Shown: positions 16,967 to 25,847, counted from the stretch's first letter. The stretch: 64,000 nucleotides of DNA from an uncultured Clostridia bacterium (GCA_934793215.1 CAKVOP010000001.1:248001-312000); one strand, 5' to 3'. Notes: generated by a model not told the origin, from the letters alone. A program made the numbers and translations.

Positions 16967-17296
16967 TTAGGTGGTAACTTGCAAAATAGTTTGTTGGTAT
17001 ATTTTACCCGCAGGGTAGTTTTTGTCCGCTTCTACATAAAGCAAAAGACATTTCATTTTGTCCAATGTTATTTTTGTGACTTTTTGTGTTTCCGCCGGAT
17101 TTCCAATATAAATTTGCAAAGGCTTTTGCGATAAAAATGTGGTTGTATCATCTGTTATAATAATTTCGATTGATGTTGAGTCCTCAATAGCATTTTTTAA
17201 TCGTAAAAAAGTTGAAACATTAACTGTTGCCATAAAAAATCCTTGTGGTATTACACTTTGTGCTGTTCTTAAATGGTTTGTTAAGGTCAAACACAT
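16967..17296 (-). CDS. Hypothetical protein, possible remnant
   Basis: A 109-codon frame on the minus strand in otherwise empty DNA. The sequence is protein-like (ITDDTTTFLSQKPLQIYIGN, ITLDKMKCLLLYVEADKN). No good ribosome binding site exists, and the frame stays open upstream for eight codons to a TGA, which may mean a lost N-terminus. It lies beyond the terminator of the methyltransferase gene, so it would need its own promoter, and none is evident. I do not recognise a family. Confidence 0.4.
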   Translation of the reverse strand: MCLTLTNHLRTAQSVIPQGFFMATVNVSTFLRLKNAIEDSTSIEIIITDDTTTFLSQKPLQIYIGNPAETQKVTKITLDKMKCLLLYVEADKNYPAGKIYQQTILQVTT

Positions 17297-17334
17297 TTCT
17301 TCGATATCTTTCGGTCGTCAAAAAGGTTGAAACA

Positions 17335-17367
17335 AAAAACGACCTATTATCTAGGTCGAGTTTTTGT
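17335..17367 (-). terminator. Terminator of the methyltransferase gene
   Basis: The stem CGACCTA/TAGGTCG with flanking A and T runs lies 33 bp beyond the stop codon on the minus strand. Confidence 0.8.
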
Positions 17368-17399
17368 TAAATCCGTGCAATTTCATTATTGCAACAAAT

Positions 17400-18260
17400 T
17401 CACTTCTTTTTTGGTGAAATAATCGCCATATCAGTATATTTATTAAGTCGGTTTGTTGCTTCAATAGTGCTAATAGAAAATAGTGATGCTGAATGAATGT
17501 CTTTCGCCTTTACACAGTCAACAATTTTTTTGCGTATTATTTCAAAATTGAGGTTTTCAAAAAATGTTGAAAAATCTTCAAAATCGCTGAAAGTCTTCTC
17601 TCTTTTTACGTTTGCCGATTTTGAAATTACATTTCGATATTCTTCTTCTATTCTGTCTTGGGTAGGACAATCAGCGGAGATCCAAAGCCAGTTTTTATTT
17701 TGAAGTGTGGCACTAAAAGCGTTTGTCATATTTGTAATTATTTCTTTATTTAAGTACCAAAAGAGCCCTTCTGTAATCAAAATAATTTGGTCGTAATTTT
17801 CAATATTTGCCTTTTTTGTCAAAAACGAATTAAGCTGTTTTGTGTTTGCTAAATCGACAGAGAATAACCCTTTTTCAAATTTTTGAAAGCCCATTCTTTT
17901 GTAAATTTGTTTTTTCATTTTCACCATTGGCTCAAAGTCACTTTCGAGATAATCTACTTGTGCAAATTCTAACCTACGGGGAGAAAGCCCTACTGCAAAT
18001 TCAATGACAAGTGTCTTTTTTGTTTTTGAAAGTTTAGAGCGTAAGAGAGAGCTTACAGCCTTGTATCTTCCTTCAATTTCCACAGCCATATTTGCAACAA
18101 ATTGTTCAGGTGCGAAAGTAAAACCATAACTTTGGACCACGGAAAGAGCGTTGTAGAATATTTCTTGTGAGTAATCTATTCCACTATAAATTTTAGGATA
18201 TGCAGTAAGCAGACCTGTTCTCATGGTGTTTTGCATTTGCACTTTTTCTTCGTCAGTCAT
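17400..18260 (-). CDS. Leucine carboxyl methyltransferase-like SAM methyltransferase
   Basis: A 286-residue class I methyltransferase of the LCM/Ppm1/TcmP type, usually carboxyl or O-methyltransferases. The SAM-binding motif is VIEFAVGLSPRR (about residues 82-93), the acidic residue of motif II is in YLESDFEPM, and the family-typical LITEGLFWYL is present. GGGAGG at 18265-18270 selects the ATG at 18260 rather than 18293. It stands alone, so the substrate (small molecule, peptide terminus or polyketide-like acid) cannot be told from context. Confidence 0.8.
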   Translation of the reverse strand: MTDEEKVQMQNTMRTGLLTAYPKIYSGIDYSQEIFYNALSVVQSYGFTFAPEQFVANMAVEIEGRYKAVSSLLRSKLSKTKKTLVIEFAVGLSPRRLEFAQVDYLESDFEPMVKMKKQIYKRMGFQKFEKGLFSVDLANTKQLNSFLTKKANIENYDQIILITEGLFWYLNKEIITNMTNAFSATLQNKNWLWISADCPTQDRIEEEYRNVISKSANVKREKTFSDFEDFSTFFENLNFEIIRKKIVDCVKAKDIHSASLFSISTIEATNRLNKYTDMAIISPKKK

Positions 18261-18487
18261 GAAGCCTCCCATTTTGTTAATTATATGATACAATAAAACC
18301 GCTTAAAAGTAAATCAAAATTTATTTAATTATTAAAGGTTTAAATTTATCTTTTTTTAGCACTGGACAATAATCCCAAATTGGGGATAATACTTAATTTA
18401 AATAGTAATAAAAACAAAACAAAATAAAATTAAAGAAAAAGACTGCAAAAAAATGCGGACCTATTTAGTTTGTTTTATCTTTTTGGG

Positions 18488-18851
18488 TTAGTAAACGATA
18501 GTCGTCAATCTTTGGATTGGTTGTTCATCAAGTTTAAATATAGTTACTGAAAGGCCACTATTTAAAACCAATTTTGTGATTGTTGCTCCTACTTTTAGTA
18601 TATCGCCGTCATTTAAACGCAAAATTCTGTTTGTAGAAAATTTTCCGTTTGTAAATGAGAAAACAAGAGTGGATATGGGGAGTGCCATCTATATACAACG
18701 CTAAATTGCTTGAATTGTAAAAGTTGTTTATTGATAAAGATATGTCTATATTGTATACACCAGTATTTAGAATGGGTATATCCGTCCCGTTTTGTGAAGA
18801 TATATTTTTAACTATTTGTTCTCTGACTATAACAATGATTACGATAGCCAA
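18488..18851 (-). pseudogene. Frameshifted BclA-like C-terminal domain
   Basis: Two overlapping minus-strand frames together encode one domain: GTDIPILNTGVYNIDISL...ALYIDGTP in the first and ISTLVFSFTNGK...ILRLNDGDILKVGA in the second. This is the jelly-roll pattern found at the C-terminus of collagen-like exosporium or surface proteins (BclA type). The register is broken by one extra base in a run of four C (GGGG at 18677-18680 on the plus strand). The 5' end stops at an in-frame TGA just above 18851, and no collagen repeats remain. It is a decayed fragment unless the homopolymer is an assembly error. Confidence 0.65.
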
Positions 18852-18980
18852 AATTCAAGCTCATGTTTTTTTACTAACGAATTATATACAATACGGAGTG
18901 GATGAGATATAAAGCAGATTTGAAAAGAAATTAATACTTGAATAATGTGCGGAGGTTTAAAATTAATATTTATAAAAATA

Positions 18981-19004
18981 AAAACTAGGAAACACCTAGT
19001 TTTT
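18981..19004 (-). terminator. Terminator of the 19024 gene
   Basis: AAAACTAGG (18981-18989), loop AAACA, CCTAGTTTT (18995-19003). It lies 20 bp beyond the minus-strand stop. Confidence 0.8.
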
Positions 19005-19023
19005 AATGTAAATTAATTGGTTT

Positions 19024-19836
19024 TTAGTTATAAAATTCAAAGTCTGCACTGCAATATTTATCAAAAATATCGTAAGATTCCACGATTAATTTCGCGAGTT
19101 CTCTTTTATCTGAAAGTTTTTTAGAGTCGATTTTCAATCTCTTGCATGTGTCGATTGCGTCATTTTCAAGAATTGCCAAAATTTGTTCTTGTTTCTCGTT
19201 TGGTAGAAGTGAAAAATGGACTGGGTTAAATTCAAATATAAAACTATCTCCCTTTGAACTTATGCTTTGCATGCCGATACAAAAGCAGTTTGGCAATGAG
19301 TAATAACCCATAGTGTCGAGCAAACATGTCTTTGTGATAGGGTCCTTTGGGACACTAGCAAACCCAGTTTGCCTATTTGCGAATGCTTGATATAAAGGAC
19401 TATCTTTGTCGTCTAATGCTTCGACGCCACGTCCGTCAAATGTTGCAAGTTCAACTTTTTGCCCGTTCACAGTAATGTATTTTGGAAGAGCAAAAATGAA
19501 TGAAGTCAAAATATCGTCATCACCAAGAAACTTATAATCGACAATGTCATTTTCGATATTTAGCTCTTGTGGAGTGCCTTTGAAAAAGGCGGTGCCATGA
19601 ATAGTAGGGTAGTGATTGAGTTCTAGCCCGGATACCTTCATTCCTCTTATTCTCTCTTCTTTTGTTTCTCCCCAATAAGTTCTGTGATCAGTGACCTGAT
19701 GCATATAAATGACGTAGTCGCCAGAATCAGTAAGTGTTTTAAAAATTGTTTGCAAAAATTCAATATATGCGCTTTTACTTTTAAACTCATAACTCTTAAG
19801 ATTTTTAGTTAGATCTAATTTCATTTCGTTTTCCAT
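19024..19836 (-). CDS. Uncharacterised cytoplasmic protein
   Basis: About 270 residues, no signal peptide and no membrane segment. I do not recognise the family. Notable stretches are YMHQVTDHRTYWGETKEER, GLELNHYPTIHGTAFFKG and FEFNPVHFSLLPNEKQEQIL. Several His and Asp residues could bind metal but form no known motif. The first ATG (19845) abuts the -10 and would not be transcribed. The second (19836) fits a leaderless mRNA, and the third (19824) has a weak GGAAAA upstream. It is a single gene with a consensus promoter and a terminator, next to mobile remnants. Confidence 0.7.
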   Translation of the reverse strand: MENEMKLDLTKNLKSYEFKSKSAYIEFLQTIFKTLTDSGDYVIYMHQVTDHRTYWGETKEERIRGMKVSGLELNHYPTIHGTAFFKGTPQELNIENDIVDYKFLGDDDILTSFIFALPKYITVNGQKVELATFDGRGVEALDDKDSPLYQAFANRQTGFASVPKDPITKTCLLDTMGYYSLPNCFCIGMQSISSKGDSFIFEFNPVHFSLLPNEKQEQILAILENDAIDTCKRLKIDSKKLSDKRELAKLIVESYDIFDKYCSADFEFYN

Positions 19837-19845
19837 TTCAATCAT

Positions 19846-19874
19846 ATTATAGCTTCATTAAAGCTTTTTGTCAA
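19846..19874 (-). promoter_or_regulatory. Consensus promoter
   Basis: On the minus strand, TTGACA (19874-19869), exactly 17 nt, TATAAT (19851-19846). It excludes the first in-frame ATG at 19845. Confidence 0.8.
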
Positions 19875-20163
19875 TGGAGAAAAGTTAAAACCCTTTACTG
19901 ATTAAAGCTAAAATTTTAGTCTTTTTTCTATAAAATTAATAAAAAAAGACAGCAATCTAGTCGCTGTCTTAAAAAAGAAGTGTCACCTACTCAGAAAAAA
20001 TCTTCGTCAAAAATCTTCGTCATTATAAAAAATGATGACACTGTTTCTTGCAATTGCTATTTTTATGGGTTAACATATATTTGTTATTAAAAATAAATTT
20101 CAAAAAGGTTGAAGAATAAACACTTGTGTTTTCTTTAGCCTTTTGTGTTAAAAGGAGAAAACT
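19875..20163. other. Intergenic with orphan minus-strand terminator
   Basis: A hairpin (AAGACAGC at 19946-19953 with 19963-19970) followed by a T run on the minus strand ends no visible gene. The words AAAAATCTTCGTCA are repeated in tandem (about 19996-20023) beside AGTGTCA and TGACACT arms. These look like scars of lost genes. Confidence 0.4.
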
Positions 20164-20594
20164 ATGGATAAATGGCAAAAAGAGATGATTGAGAGAAATA
20201 AAGAAGTTCAAGCGTAAACAGAGAAAATAAACAATGAAGTTTTAAAAATTCCAGCATATTTAACTGAGGAAGAGAAATGTGCTTATGAAGAAATTGTAAA
20301 AACATTGAAAGAAAGTATTAGTTATATAGACTATCACATAGCGATGCCGAACTCATTTGGCAATATTGTCAAATTAAGATAATGCGAGATAGAGCTTGGC
20401 GAGAATACAATAAAAATCCGGATAGATACATTAGAATTGTTACTGGCATTTGTAGTGATGGTAAAACTCCAAAAGTCATGGTTAAAAAAAATGAACATTA
20501 TAAAACTTTGGTTGATTGCAATAAACAACTTGAAAAGATATTGAAAGATTTAAGACTAACACCTCATATTTTAGTTTTGCAAGAGATTTTGTAA
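20164..20594 (+). pseudogene. P27-type phage terminase small subunit, broken
   Basis: AAAGGAG precedes an ATG at 20164. The frame hits a TAA after 17 codons but continues (IPAYLTEEEKCAYEEIVKTL). After a one-base deletion near 20342 it resumes in another frame (AELIWQYCQIKIMRDRAWRE, then KKNEHYKTLVDCNKQLEK and LKDLRLTP). Order and motifs match the P27 family of small terminase subunits, which recognise phage DNA for packaging. Both lesions make it non-functional. Its 3' end runs into an unrelated fragment without the usual family C-terminus, so a recombination joint lies near 20560. Confidence 0.65.
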
Positions 20595-20872
20595 ACAACA
20601 CAATTCCAGTTAGAAAGTTAAGCCAAGCTATGGAATTAGGTCAACTTGGAAAGCAAGTTGTAATAGTTAGCGAACTTGCATTTAGTAAACTTCATTTTGA
20701 AGGTTTTGAAACTGCTGACAGATTGGAATACTTTACAAAAAGAAAAGCAAGAGATGAAAAGGCACGAGAAGATTATTTGAAAGGCACGATAAAGTCTGCG
20801 ACACTCACTAATGACATATTTGTAGTGGATATTATGAGAAAGGGGTTAAAAGATGGCGATTCAATCATATAA
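20561..20872 (+). pseudogene. C-terminal fragment of a toxin-like protein
   Basis: An open frame in a different register from the terminase remnant encodes ARDFVNNTIPVRKL, LGKQVVIVSELAFSKLHFEG and TKRKARDEKAREDYL. It reads as the C-terminal part of a longer protein whose start has been replaced by the terminase remnant. The next gene starts inside it (ATG 20853), which is typical of a two-gene unit ending in an HTH regulator. A DUF3990-like toxin is possible, but I am not sure. Confidence 0.4.
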
Positions 20873-21473
20873 CAATTTATATTTACCAAATCTATCCGAA
20901 AATTTGGGTGTAATGTTTGAGCATGCTGTGGATATTGGAATAAACCCTACAATTTTTTGGAATACATTTGTCAATTCCAACGTTGCAAAACAAATTGAAA
21001 AAGGAAATCCAAAGTATCTTACCTGCTCCGCATTAGATTATTTGAATGAGATTTATAATGGAAAAAAATCTATTCCAAATAAAGAAGACATTAATAAAGA
21101 TAAATATTATTGGGCTGGCTGGGTTTTGGCACAATTCCAACACAAAAAAGGATATTCTTTCTATAAGATAAATAATTCATTGCCTATTGAAGAAGTTTTA
21201 AGACTATATCCAACCTTGCACGAAGCTGATGTAACCAAGTTTTTTGATGTGGCAAACACATATTTCAAAAAGTCTGAAATCACCAACCTAAAAAAAATAA
21301 GACAAGCACGAGGCTTATCTCAAAGCAAACTTGCAGATCTAGCAGAAGTTGAACTTCGCTCTATTCAAATGTATGAACAACGAAGAAACGACATAAACAA
21401 AGCACAAGTTGAAACCCTTTACAAACTAGCAAGAGTTTTGGGTTGTAATATCGAAGATTTGCTAGAAAATTAA
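20853..21473 (+). CDS. XRE-family regulator with long N-terminal domain
   Basis: A 206-residue protein. Residues 1-140 form an unrecognised domain (YWAGWVLAQFQHKKGYSFYK). Residues about 145-206 are a clean XRE helix-turn-helix (LKKIRQARGLSQSKLADLAEV, then IQMYEQRRNDINKA). The ATG overlaps the upstream fragment by 20 nt, and AAAGGGG lies before it. It looks like the regulator/antitoxin of a two-gene module whose partner is now truncated. A terminator shared with the converging XRE gene follows. Confidence 0.75.
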   Translation: MAIQSYNNLYLPNLSENLGVMFEHAVDIGINPTIFWNTFVNSNVAKQIEKGNPKYLTCSALDYLNEIYNGKKSIPNKEDINKDKYYWAGWVLAQFQHKKGYSFYKINNSLPIEEVLRLYPTLHEADVTKFFDVANTYFKKSEITNLKKIRQARGLSQSKLADLAEVELRSIQMYEQRRNDINKAQVETLYKLARVLGCNIEDLLEN

Positions 21474-21484
21474 AGAATAAAACA

Positions 21485-21523
21485 AAAATAGCACTAGGAA
21501 CAAAACCTAATGCTATTTTTTTG
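21485..21523. terminator. Bidirectional terminator
   Basis: The stem AAAATAGCA with TGCTATTTT, extended by CTAGG/CCTAA, lies between two converging genes, with A and T runs on the two sides. Confidence 0.8.
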
Positions 21524-21526
21524 TGA

Positions 21527-21760
21527 TTAATCATCTAAATTGTCAAATAATGGACTATCAAAAAAGTCTTTTAAAGTTATGCCTAAACCATCACATAAAT
21601 ATTGGATTGTTGCGAGTTTTGGATTTTGACTTCTTCCAGAAAATATACTATTTAATGTTGATTGAATAATGCCTGACATTGTGCAAAGTTTGTTTGGTGT
21701 TATATCTCTTTCATTGCAATATTCCAAAATTCTTTTGCCAACCGCTTCGTGTAATTTCAT
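21527..21760 (-). CDS. Small XRE-family repressor
   Basis: A 77-residue single-domain helix-turn-helix protein (ITPNKLCTMSGIIQSTLNSI as the DNA-reading part; LATIQYLCDGLGITLKDFF as closing helices). GGAG lies 11 nt before the ATG. It is divergent from the SLOG gene at 21894. The 133 bp between them carry four GTGAAT-type words and a perfect promoter, so it most likely controls that promoter and its own. Confidence 0.9.
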   Translation of the reverse strand: MKLHEAVGKRILEYCNERDITPNKLCTMSGIIQSTLNSIFSGRSQNPKLATIQYLCDGLGITLKDFFDSPLFDNLDD

Positions 21761-21782
21761 AACTTAATTTTCTCCTAAATCT

Positions 21783-21908
21783 TGTTAATGTATTCACGAT
21801 AATTTTAGCAATTAGTAAAAAATAATGTTGTGAATGCATGCACAAGTTGTGAATGTGTTGACAATTATTTAAATTCTATCTATAATTAGGGTTGTGAATA
21901 CATCGTTA
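21783..21908 (+). promoter_or_regulatory. Operator cluster and consensus promoter of the SLOG gene
   Basis: TTGACA (21858-21863), 17 nt, TATAAT (21881-21886). Four copies of a GTGAATRYRT-like word surround it: one inverted near 21785, then near 21831, 21849 and 21894. One sits in TTGTG-N8-CACAA, and the last overlaps the start codon. The layout fits tight repression by the divergent XRE protein. Confidence 0.65.
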
Positions 21909-22378
21909 ATTTATGAAAAATCATGTTCTGTTTTTGGACACAGCAAAATAGAAATTACAGAAAACCTAAAAGAAAAATTAACACTAACATTTGAAAACCT
22001 TATCGCAAAAGAAAATGTTAAGCATTTTTATTTTGGTGGTTTTGGTGAATTTGATGATTTTTGCTGGCAAGTTATAACCAAGTTAAGAGAAAAATATGTA
22101 GATATTAAGCGTATTTTTTGTTTGTCTGACCCAAGACATTTAAGGTTAAGAAACGCCCAAAGTGGATGAATGATGGGAATTATGAAGAAATCACATATTT
22201 AGATTTGGACTTTGATTACTACTACACTCGCATTTACTTTCGTAACTGTGAGATAATCAATCGTAGTGATTTTGTTGTATTCTATGTAAACCATACCGGA
22301 CGAAGTGGGGCATATAAAACACTGCAATATGCAATAAAAAAGAAAAAACAAATAATAAATATTTGCGATACAAGTTAA
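21894..22378 (+). pseudogene. SLOG-type nucleotide-binding protein, frameshifted
   Basis: Two frames join into one protein of about 160 residues: CSVFGHSKIE, HFYFGGFGEFDDFCWQVI and FCLSDPRHLR in the first, then WMNDGNYEEITYLDLDFDYY, IYFRNCEIINRSDF and VFYVNHTGRSGAYKTLQYA in the second. This matches small SLOG/DUF1273-like proteins often found beside prophage genes. A one-base deletion near 22150 breaks the frame. The second part begins with an ATG (22166) that overlaps the stop of the first (ATGA), so two separate subunits could still be made by reinitiation. The GTG start is 7 nt after the -10, so the mRNA is leaderless. Confidence 0.65.
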
Positions 22379-22541
22379 CTGCATTCAAAAATCTTGCCAA
22401 ATTCTAGTGGGCCTCACCATGTTTTTTTGCAATTTTATTGATTATTGCCGATGTACTTTACTTTTTATTTGTTTTGTGATAACATAATTACACATTTAAT
22501 ACATAGATAAATGTGTAATGTAATAAGGGAGGAAAAGAAAA
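22379..22541. promoter_or_regulatory. Leader of the large lipoprotein with perfect inverted repeat
   Basis: TTACACATTTA (22488-22498) and its exact complement (22508-22518) flank a 9-nt spacer just upstream of GGGAGG and the start codon. It could be an operator over a promoter containing TAATAC (22497-22502), or an mRNA hairpin controlling translation. Confidence 0.55.
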
Positions 22542-25448
22542 TTGAAAAAGAAATTTTATAGTATTATTCTTGCTTTTGCTTTTATTTTAACAGGAGCATT
22601 TTGTTTAACAGCTTGTGGAGAAAATTCTTCTCCAACAAAAACTTTAACTAGTATTACAAGTAATGTCATTTCACATAGTCATTATGATGGCTCTCAGTTT
22701 AATTATACCTATGGTGAAACAATACAAATTTCAAAAAGTGATTTTACGGTAATTGCTCATTATTCAGATAACAGTGAAACAAGTGTTTCAGATTTTACTT
22801 TAGATACTTCAAAATTGCCAATAGGCATAGTTTCTGTAGGTACATATGAAATATCAGTACACTATCAATCAAAAACAAATAGTTATAATGTTGTAGTTAA
22901 TGAACAATCATTAGATTTAACTGCTCCAAGCTTTGAAAATCCTGTTTATACTGGTGAAGAAATAGATTTCACTTCAATTTCAGCAATCAAAACATTTATG
23001 ACTGAAAATAATCTTAAAGTGGCTCAAGATAGCCAAGGTTCAATTCAAACAAATGCAGGAGATTATACTTTAAAACTTGAATCCAATAATGCTAACATTA
23101 CAGGGTCTTTTGATATAAATTGGCAAATTACTAAAAAGCCAATAGTTCTTGCAGATTTTCTTGTTAGTACAGGTTTAACCCAAAACAACGAAAACAAGAA
23201 TATTTATGAAGTTACTTACAATGGAAGCTCATACAATTTATCATCACACGCTAACTATATTGTTGTTTCAAACAGCAATTCGTGCACAGACGCTGGAGAT
23301 TATTATTATAATTTCACAACAGATTCAAATCACAAATTTATCACTAATGGCAATGAATATACTACATCAAATGAAGAAGAACTATATTTAACTTTAAGAA
23401 TAAATAAGATTCAATTAAATTTTAATAAGAGCGACATTGCCTTAACACAAAATAATTGTGCCTACACAGGCTCAGCATTTACTTTGCAAGAATTATTGGC
23501 TCCAAATGATTCATCTCTTTCGTCTTACTTTGATATCACTTTAAATAATGGCAATTTAACTGATGTTGGAACTACAAATATTGTTTTAACAGCCAAAGAA
23601 AACATTTGCGCTAATTATAAATATAATAATGGAGATGACATTACTGGAGATGAAATTAATCTATATTTTACCATTGTGAAAGCTACTCCAAATTATAGAA
23701 ACATAGACACAGCCAAAAATATCACTTTTGAGGTAAGTTATAGTGAAAATTTAACGCTTTCTTCAATTATAAATTCAGATAATTTAACACAAACTTCTGT
23801 TTCTTGGCTTCAAGAAAACTTGAACTATTCAAACTATTCAGTTTTAGAAAGTAATGGCTATGAATCTATTTCAGCAGGTACTTATACAAAAACTATTTCT
23901 TACACTCCAAATTATAACAACTACAACTCTGTAGATATTCAAGTAACTATTGTTGTAGACAAAGTTACAATCTATGTAAACCCTTCTTGGTGTTTAGATT
24001 CATATGATTTCCCAACAACAAATTCAATTGAATATGATTTAAATCCGCACACAATCGAAATGAATACAGGTAATTATAATGTTTCAGCAACTTTAGCCAC
24101 CTATTACAATCAAACATCTACAAATTACAGCTCTGAAACTGTGAGCGAAATTAAGAATGCAGGTTACTACAAAACAGTTGCAACTCTAAACTATGACAAC
24201 TTTAACCCAAATTATCAAATATGTATTCAAGACTCTACTAATATTATCACTTCAGTTGAAAAAGAATGGCAAATTACCAAAAAGACTTACACAGGCGATG
24301 GGGATGCCGATTTACAATGGGTTGGAATAAACTTCTTCAATGTTAATGCTGGAGATGCCACAATCATTTTCGAGCCACAAGAAGCTATAGAGCTTTCTGT
24401 GTCAATAACTGGGGCTCAAAAAGATCAATTTAAAGTTTCACAAATTAATGTTCAATACAAAGCAACAAAGAATGGTGAATACGCATCAGCAAGTAATATT
24501 AAAGCAGTTGGTTACTACAAAGCAGAATGTGTAATTAGTTGTACAACAGGAAATTATAATGTAAACATTTTAGATTATCTTTGCAAGGCTGAGTTTGAAA
24601 TTATCCCATCGCAAGTTGACTGTTCAAACACAACTCTAGCTATCGAAAACAGAACTTATACAAAAACTGAGTGGTTGGGAAAATATTCTACTACAAACAA
24701 TTGGTTGACAAATGTAAAAGGAATTGAGGCGTTTTGGGAAGTTTTAGATGAAAACGGCAATAGTGCAACCTATATGAAAACAAACATAGAAAATGGTGTT
24801 CCAGGTAAATACACAATAATTTTGACTAGTGCAAGCGTAAACAACAATTATCAAAATTATGAAAATGCTACACTAATTAATGCTGAACATTTAAATCCAA
24901 CAAGTTATGCTGACAAATTAAAAGTTGATGTTATTATAGTAGATGATACTCTTGCGAAATCAGATATCAGTGGAAAAAGTTCTGTATTTGTAAATATAGC
25001 AATCATAAACGAAAACAATGTTGACACATCAAATTATTTAGAATATTATGATATGACTAATTCAATAAAATTAGCAAATTTAGGTTATACCGACGATGGC
25101 AATGGAAACTACACACAAACAGGAACAATAGCGACTGCTATAGCAAGTGCAGACAATAACACTATATCAGGCACATGCGACTTTGGTACAGGCAGTTTTG
25201 ATGAACTAATTGCAGCAGGTCAACCATATGTATACACCTATAATGAGGAAGGAGCAGATTCTATAAAAATTTATATTGCAGACAAAAATGGTGCTCCCCT
25301 AGAAGAAACTATACTTTCTGGAAATATATATGGTGGCTACCTTGTATTAAGTATGAAGATACGAGTAGAAGAAGGCGAAGAAGGAAATACAACATTAGTT
25401 GATACTGGCCTTGTATGGCAAATCACTTTCCAAATATCAAATGCTTAA
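22542..25448 (+). CDS. Large surface lipoprotein with Ig/MBG-like repeats
   Basis: A 968-residue exported lipoprotein. GGGAGG precedes a TTG start. The signal peptide ends in LTACGE (lipobox). The body is a chain of beta domains. The first resembles bacterial Ig-like folds (YGETIQISKSDFTVIAHY), and later ones follow the MBG pattern (SISAGTYTKTISYTPNYNNY; VYTGEEIDF). No catalytic motif is seen, so adhesion or display is the likely role. The sequence is very rich in Asn, Thr and Tyr and visibly more AT-rich than the housekeeping genes, which hints at recent acquisition. Confidence 0.8.
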   Translation: MKKKFYSIILAFAFILTGAFCLTACGENSSPTKTLTSITSNVISHSHYDGSQFNYTYGETIQISKSDFTVIAHYSDNSETSVSDFTLDTSKLPIGIVSVGTYEISVHYQSKTNSYNVVVNEQSLDLTAPSFENPVYTGEEIDFTSISAIKTFMTENNLKVAQDSQGSIQTNAGDYTLKLESNNANITGSFDINWQITKKPIVLADFLVSTGLTQNNENKNIYEVTYNGSSYNLSSHANYIVVSNSNSCTDAGDYYYNFTTDSNHKFITNGNEYTTSNEEELYLTLRINKIQLNFNKSDIALTQNNCAYTGSAFTLQELLAPNDSSLSSYFDITLNNGNLTDVGTTNIVLTAKENICANYKYNNGDDITGDEINLYFTIVKATPNYRNIDTAKNITFEVSYSENLTLSSIINSDNLTQTSVSWLQENLNYSNYSVLESNGYESISAGTYTKTISYTPNYNNYNSVDIQVTIVVDKVTIYVNPSWCLDSYDFPTTNSIEYDLNPHTIEMNTGNYNVSATLATYYNQTSTNYSSETVSEIKNAGYYKTVATLNYDNFNPNYQICIQDSTNIITSVEKEWQITKKTYTGDGDADLQWVGINFFNVNAGDATIIFEPQEAIELSVSITGAQKDQFKVSQINVQYKATKNGEYASASNIKAVGYYKAECVISCTTGNYNVNILDYLCKAEFEIIPSQVDCSNTTLAIENRTYTKTEWLGKYSTTNNWLTNVKGIEAFWEVLDENGNSATYMKTNIENGVPGKYTIILTSASVNNNYQNYENATLINAEHLNPTSYADKLKVDVIIVDDTLAKSDISGKSSVFVNIAIINENNVDTSNYLEYYDMTNSIKLANLGYTDDGNGNYTQTGTIATAIASADNNTISGTCDFGTGSFDELIAAGQPYVYTYNEEGADSIKIYIADKNGAPLEETILSGNIYGGYLVLSMKIRVEEGEEGNTTLVDTGLVWQITFQISNA

Positions 25449-25728
25449 ATATTCTAAAAATAACGAACTTAGGAAATGAATTGCAATATTACAATATCAT
25501 ATTGCGTTTATCTAAAATTATTAACAGAGGCAAATATAAGCAAATAAGAAACTGTTGTTAGTATTAAAAACTTTGAAAGTGTTTTAATTAAAGCAATACT
25601 AAATTATCGAATTTTAATGAAAATATTTTTTAAAATAATTTCACTTTTTTAATTTACGGCCTTAATTCTTGTATAAAAAATGTCCTTAGATATATGAAGA
25701 GAGACAAAACTAAATAGCCTTACTCTAA

Positions 25729-25757
25729 AATAACCCAATATAAATTGGGTTATTTTT
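25729..25757 (+). terminator. Rho-independent terminator
   Basis: AATAACCCAAT (25729-25739), loop ATAA, ATTGGGTTATT (25744-25754), then T run. It lies 280 bp beyond the lipoprotein stop, so either that mRNA has a long 3' end or an unseen small transcript ends here. Confidence 0.8.
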
Positions 25758-25847
25758 TTGTGAAATTTTTATTAGTTTTATATCTCGATATAAATTGCGT
25801 TCAAATTTTTATAAAAAAGTAAACTTTTTTGCAATAATTTTCACTTT

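Noticed and set aside
18367..18391. CCCAAATTGGG palindrome as an operator
   Set aside because: Short arms, no promoter next to it, and no gene whose start it could control; judged to be chance.
22542..25448. Adhesin with LPXTG-type sorting signal
   Set aside because: There is no LPXTG motif or C-terminal hydrophobic segment; anchoring is by the N-terminal lipobox.
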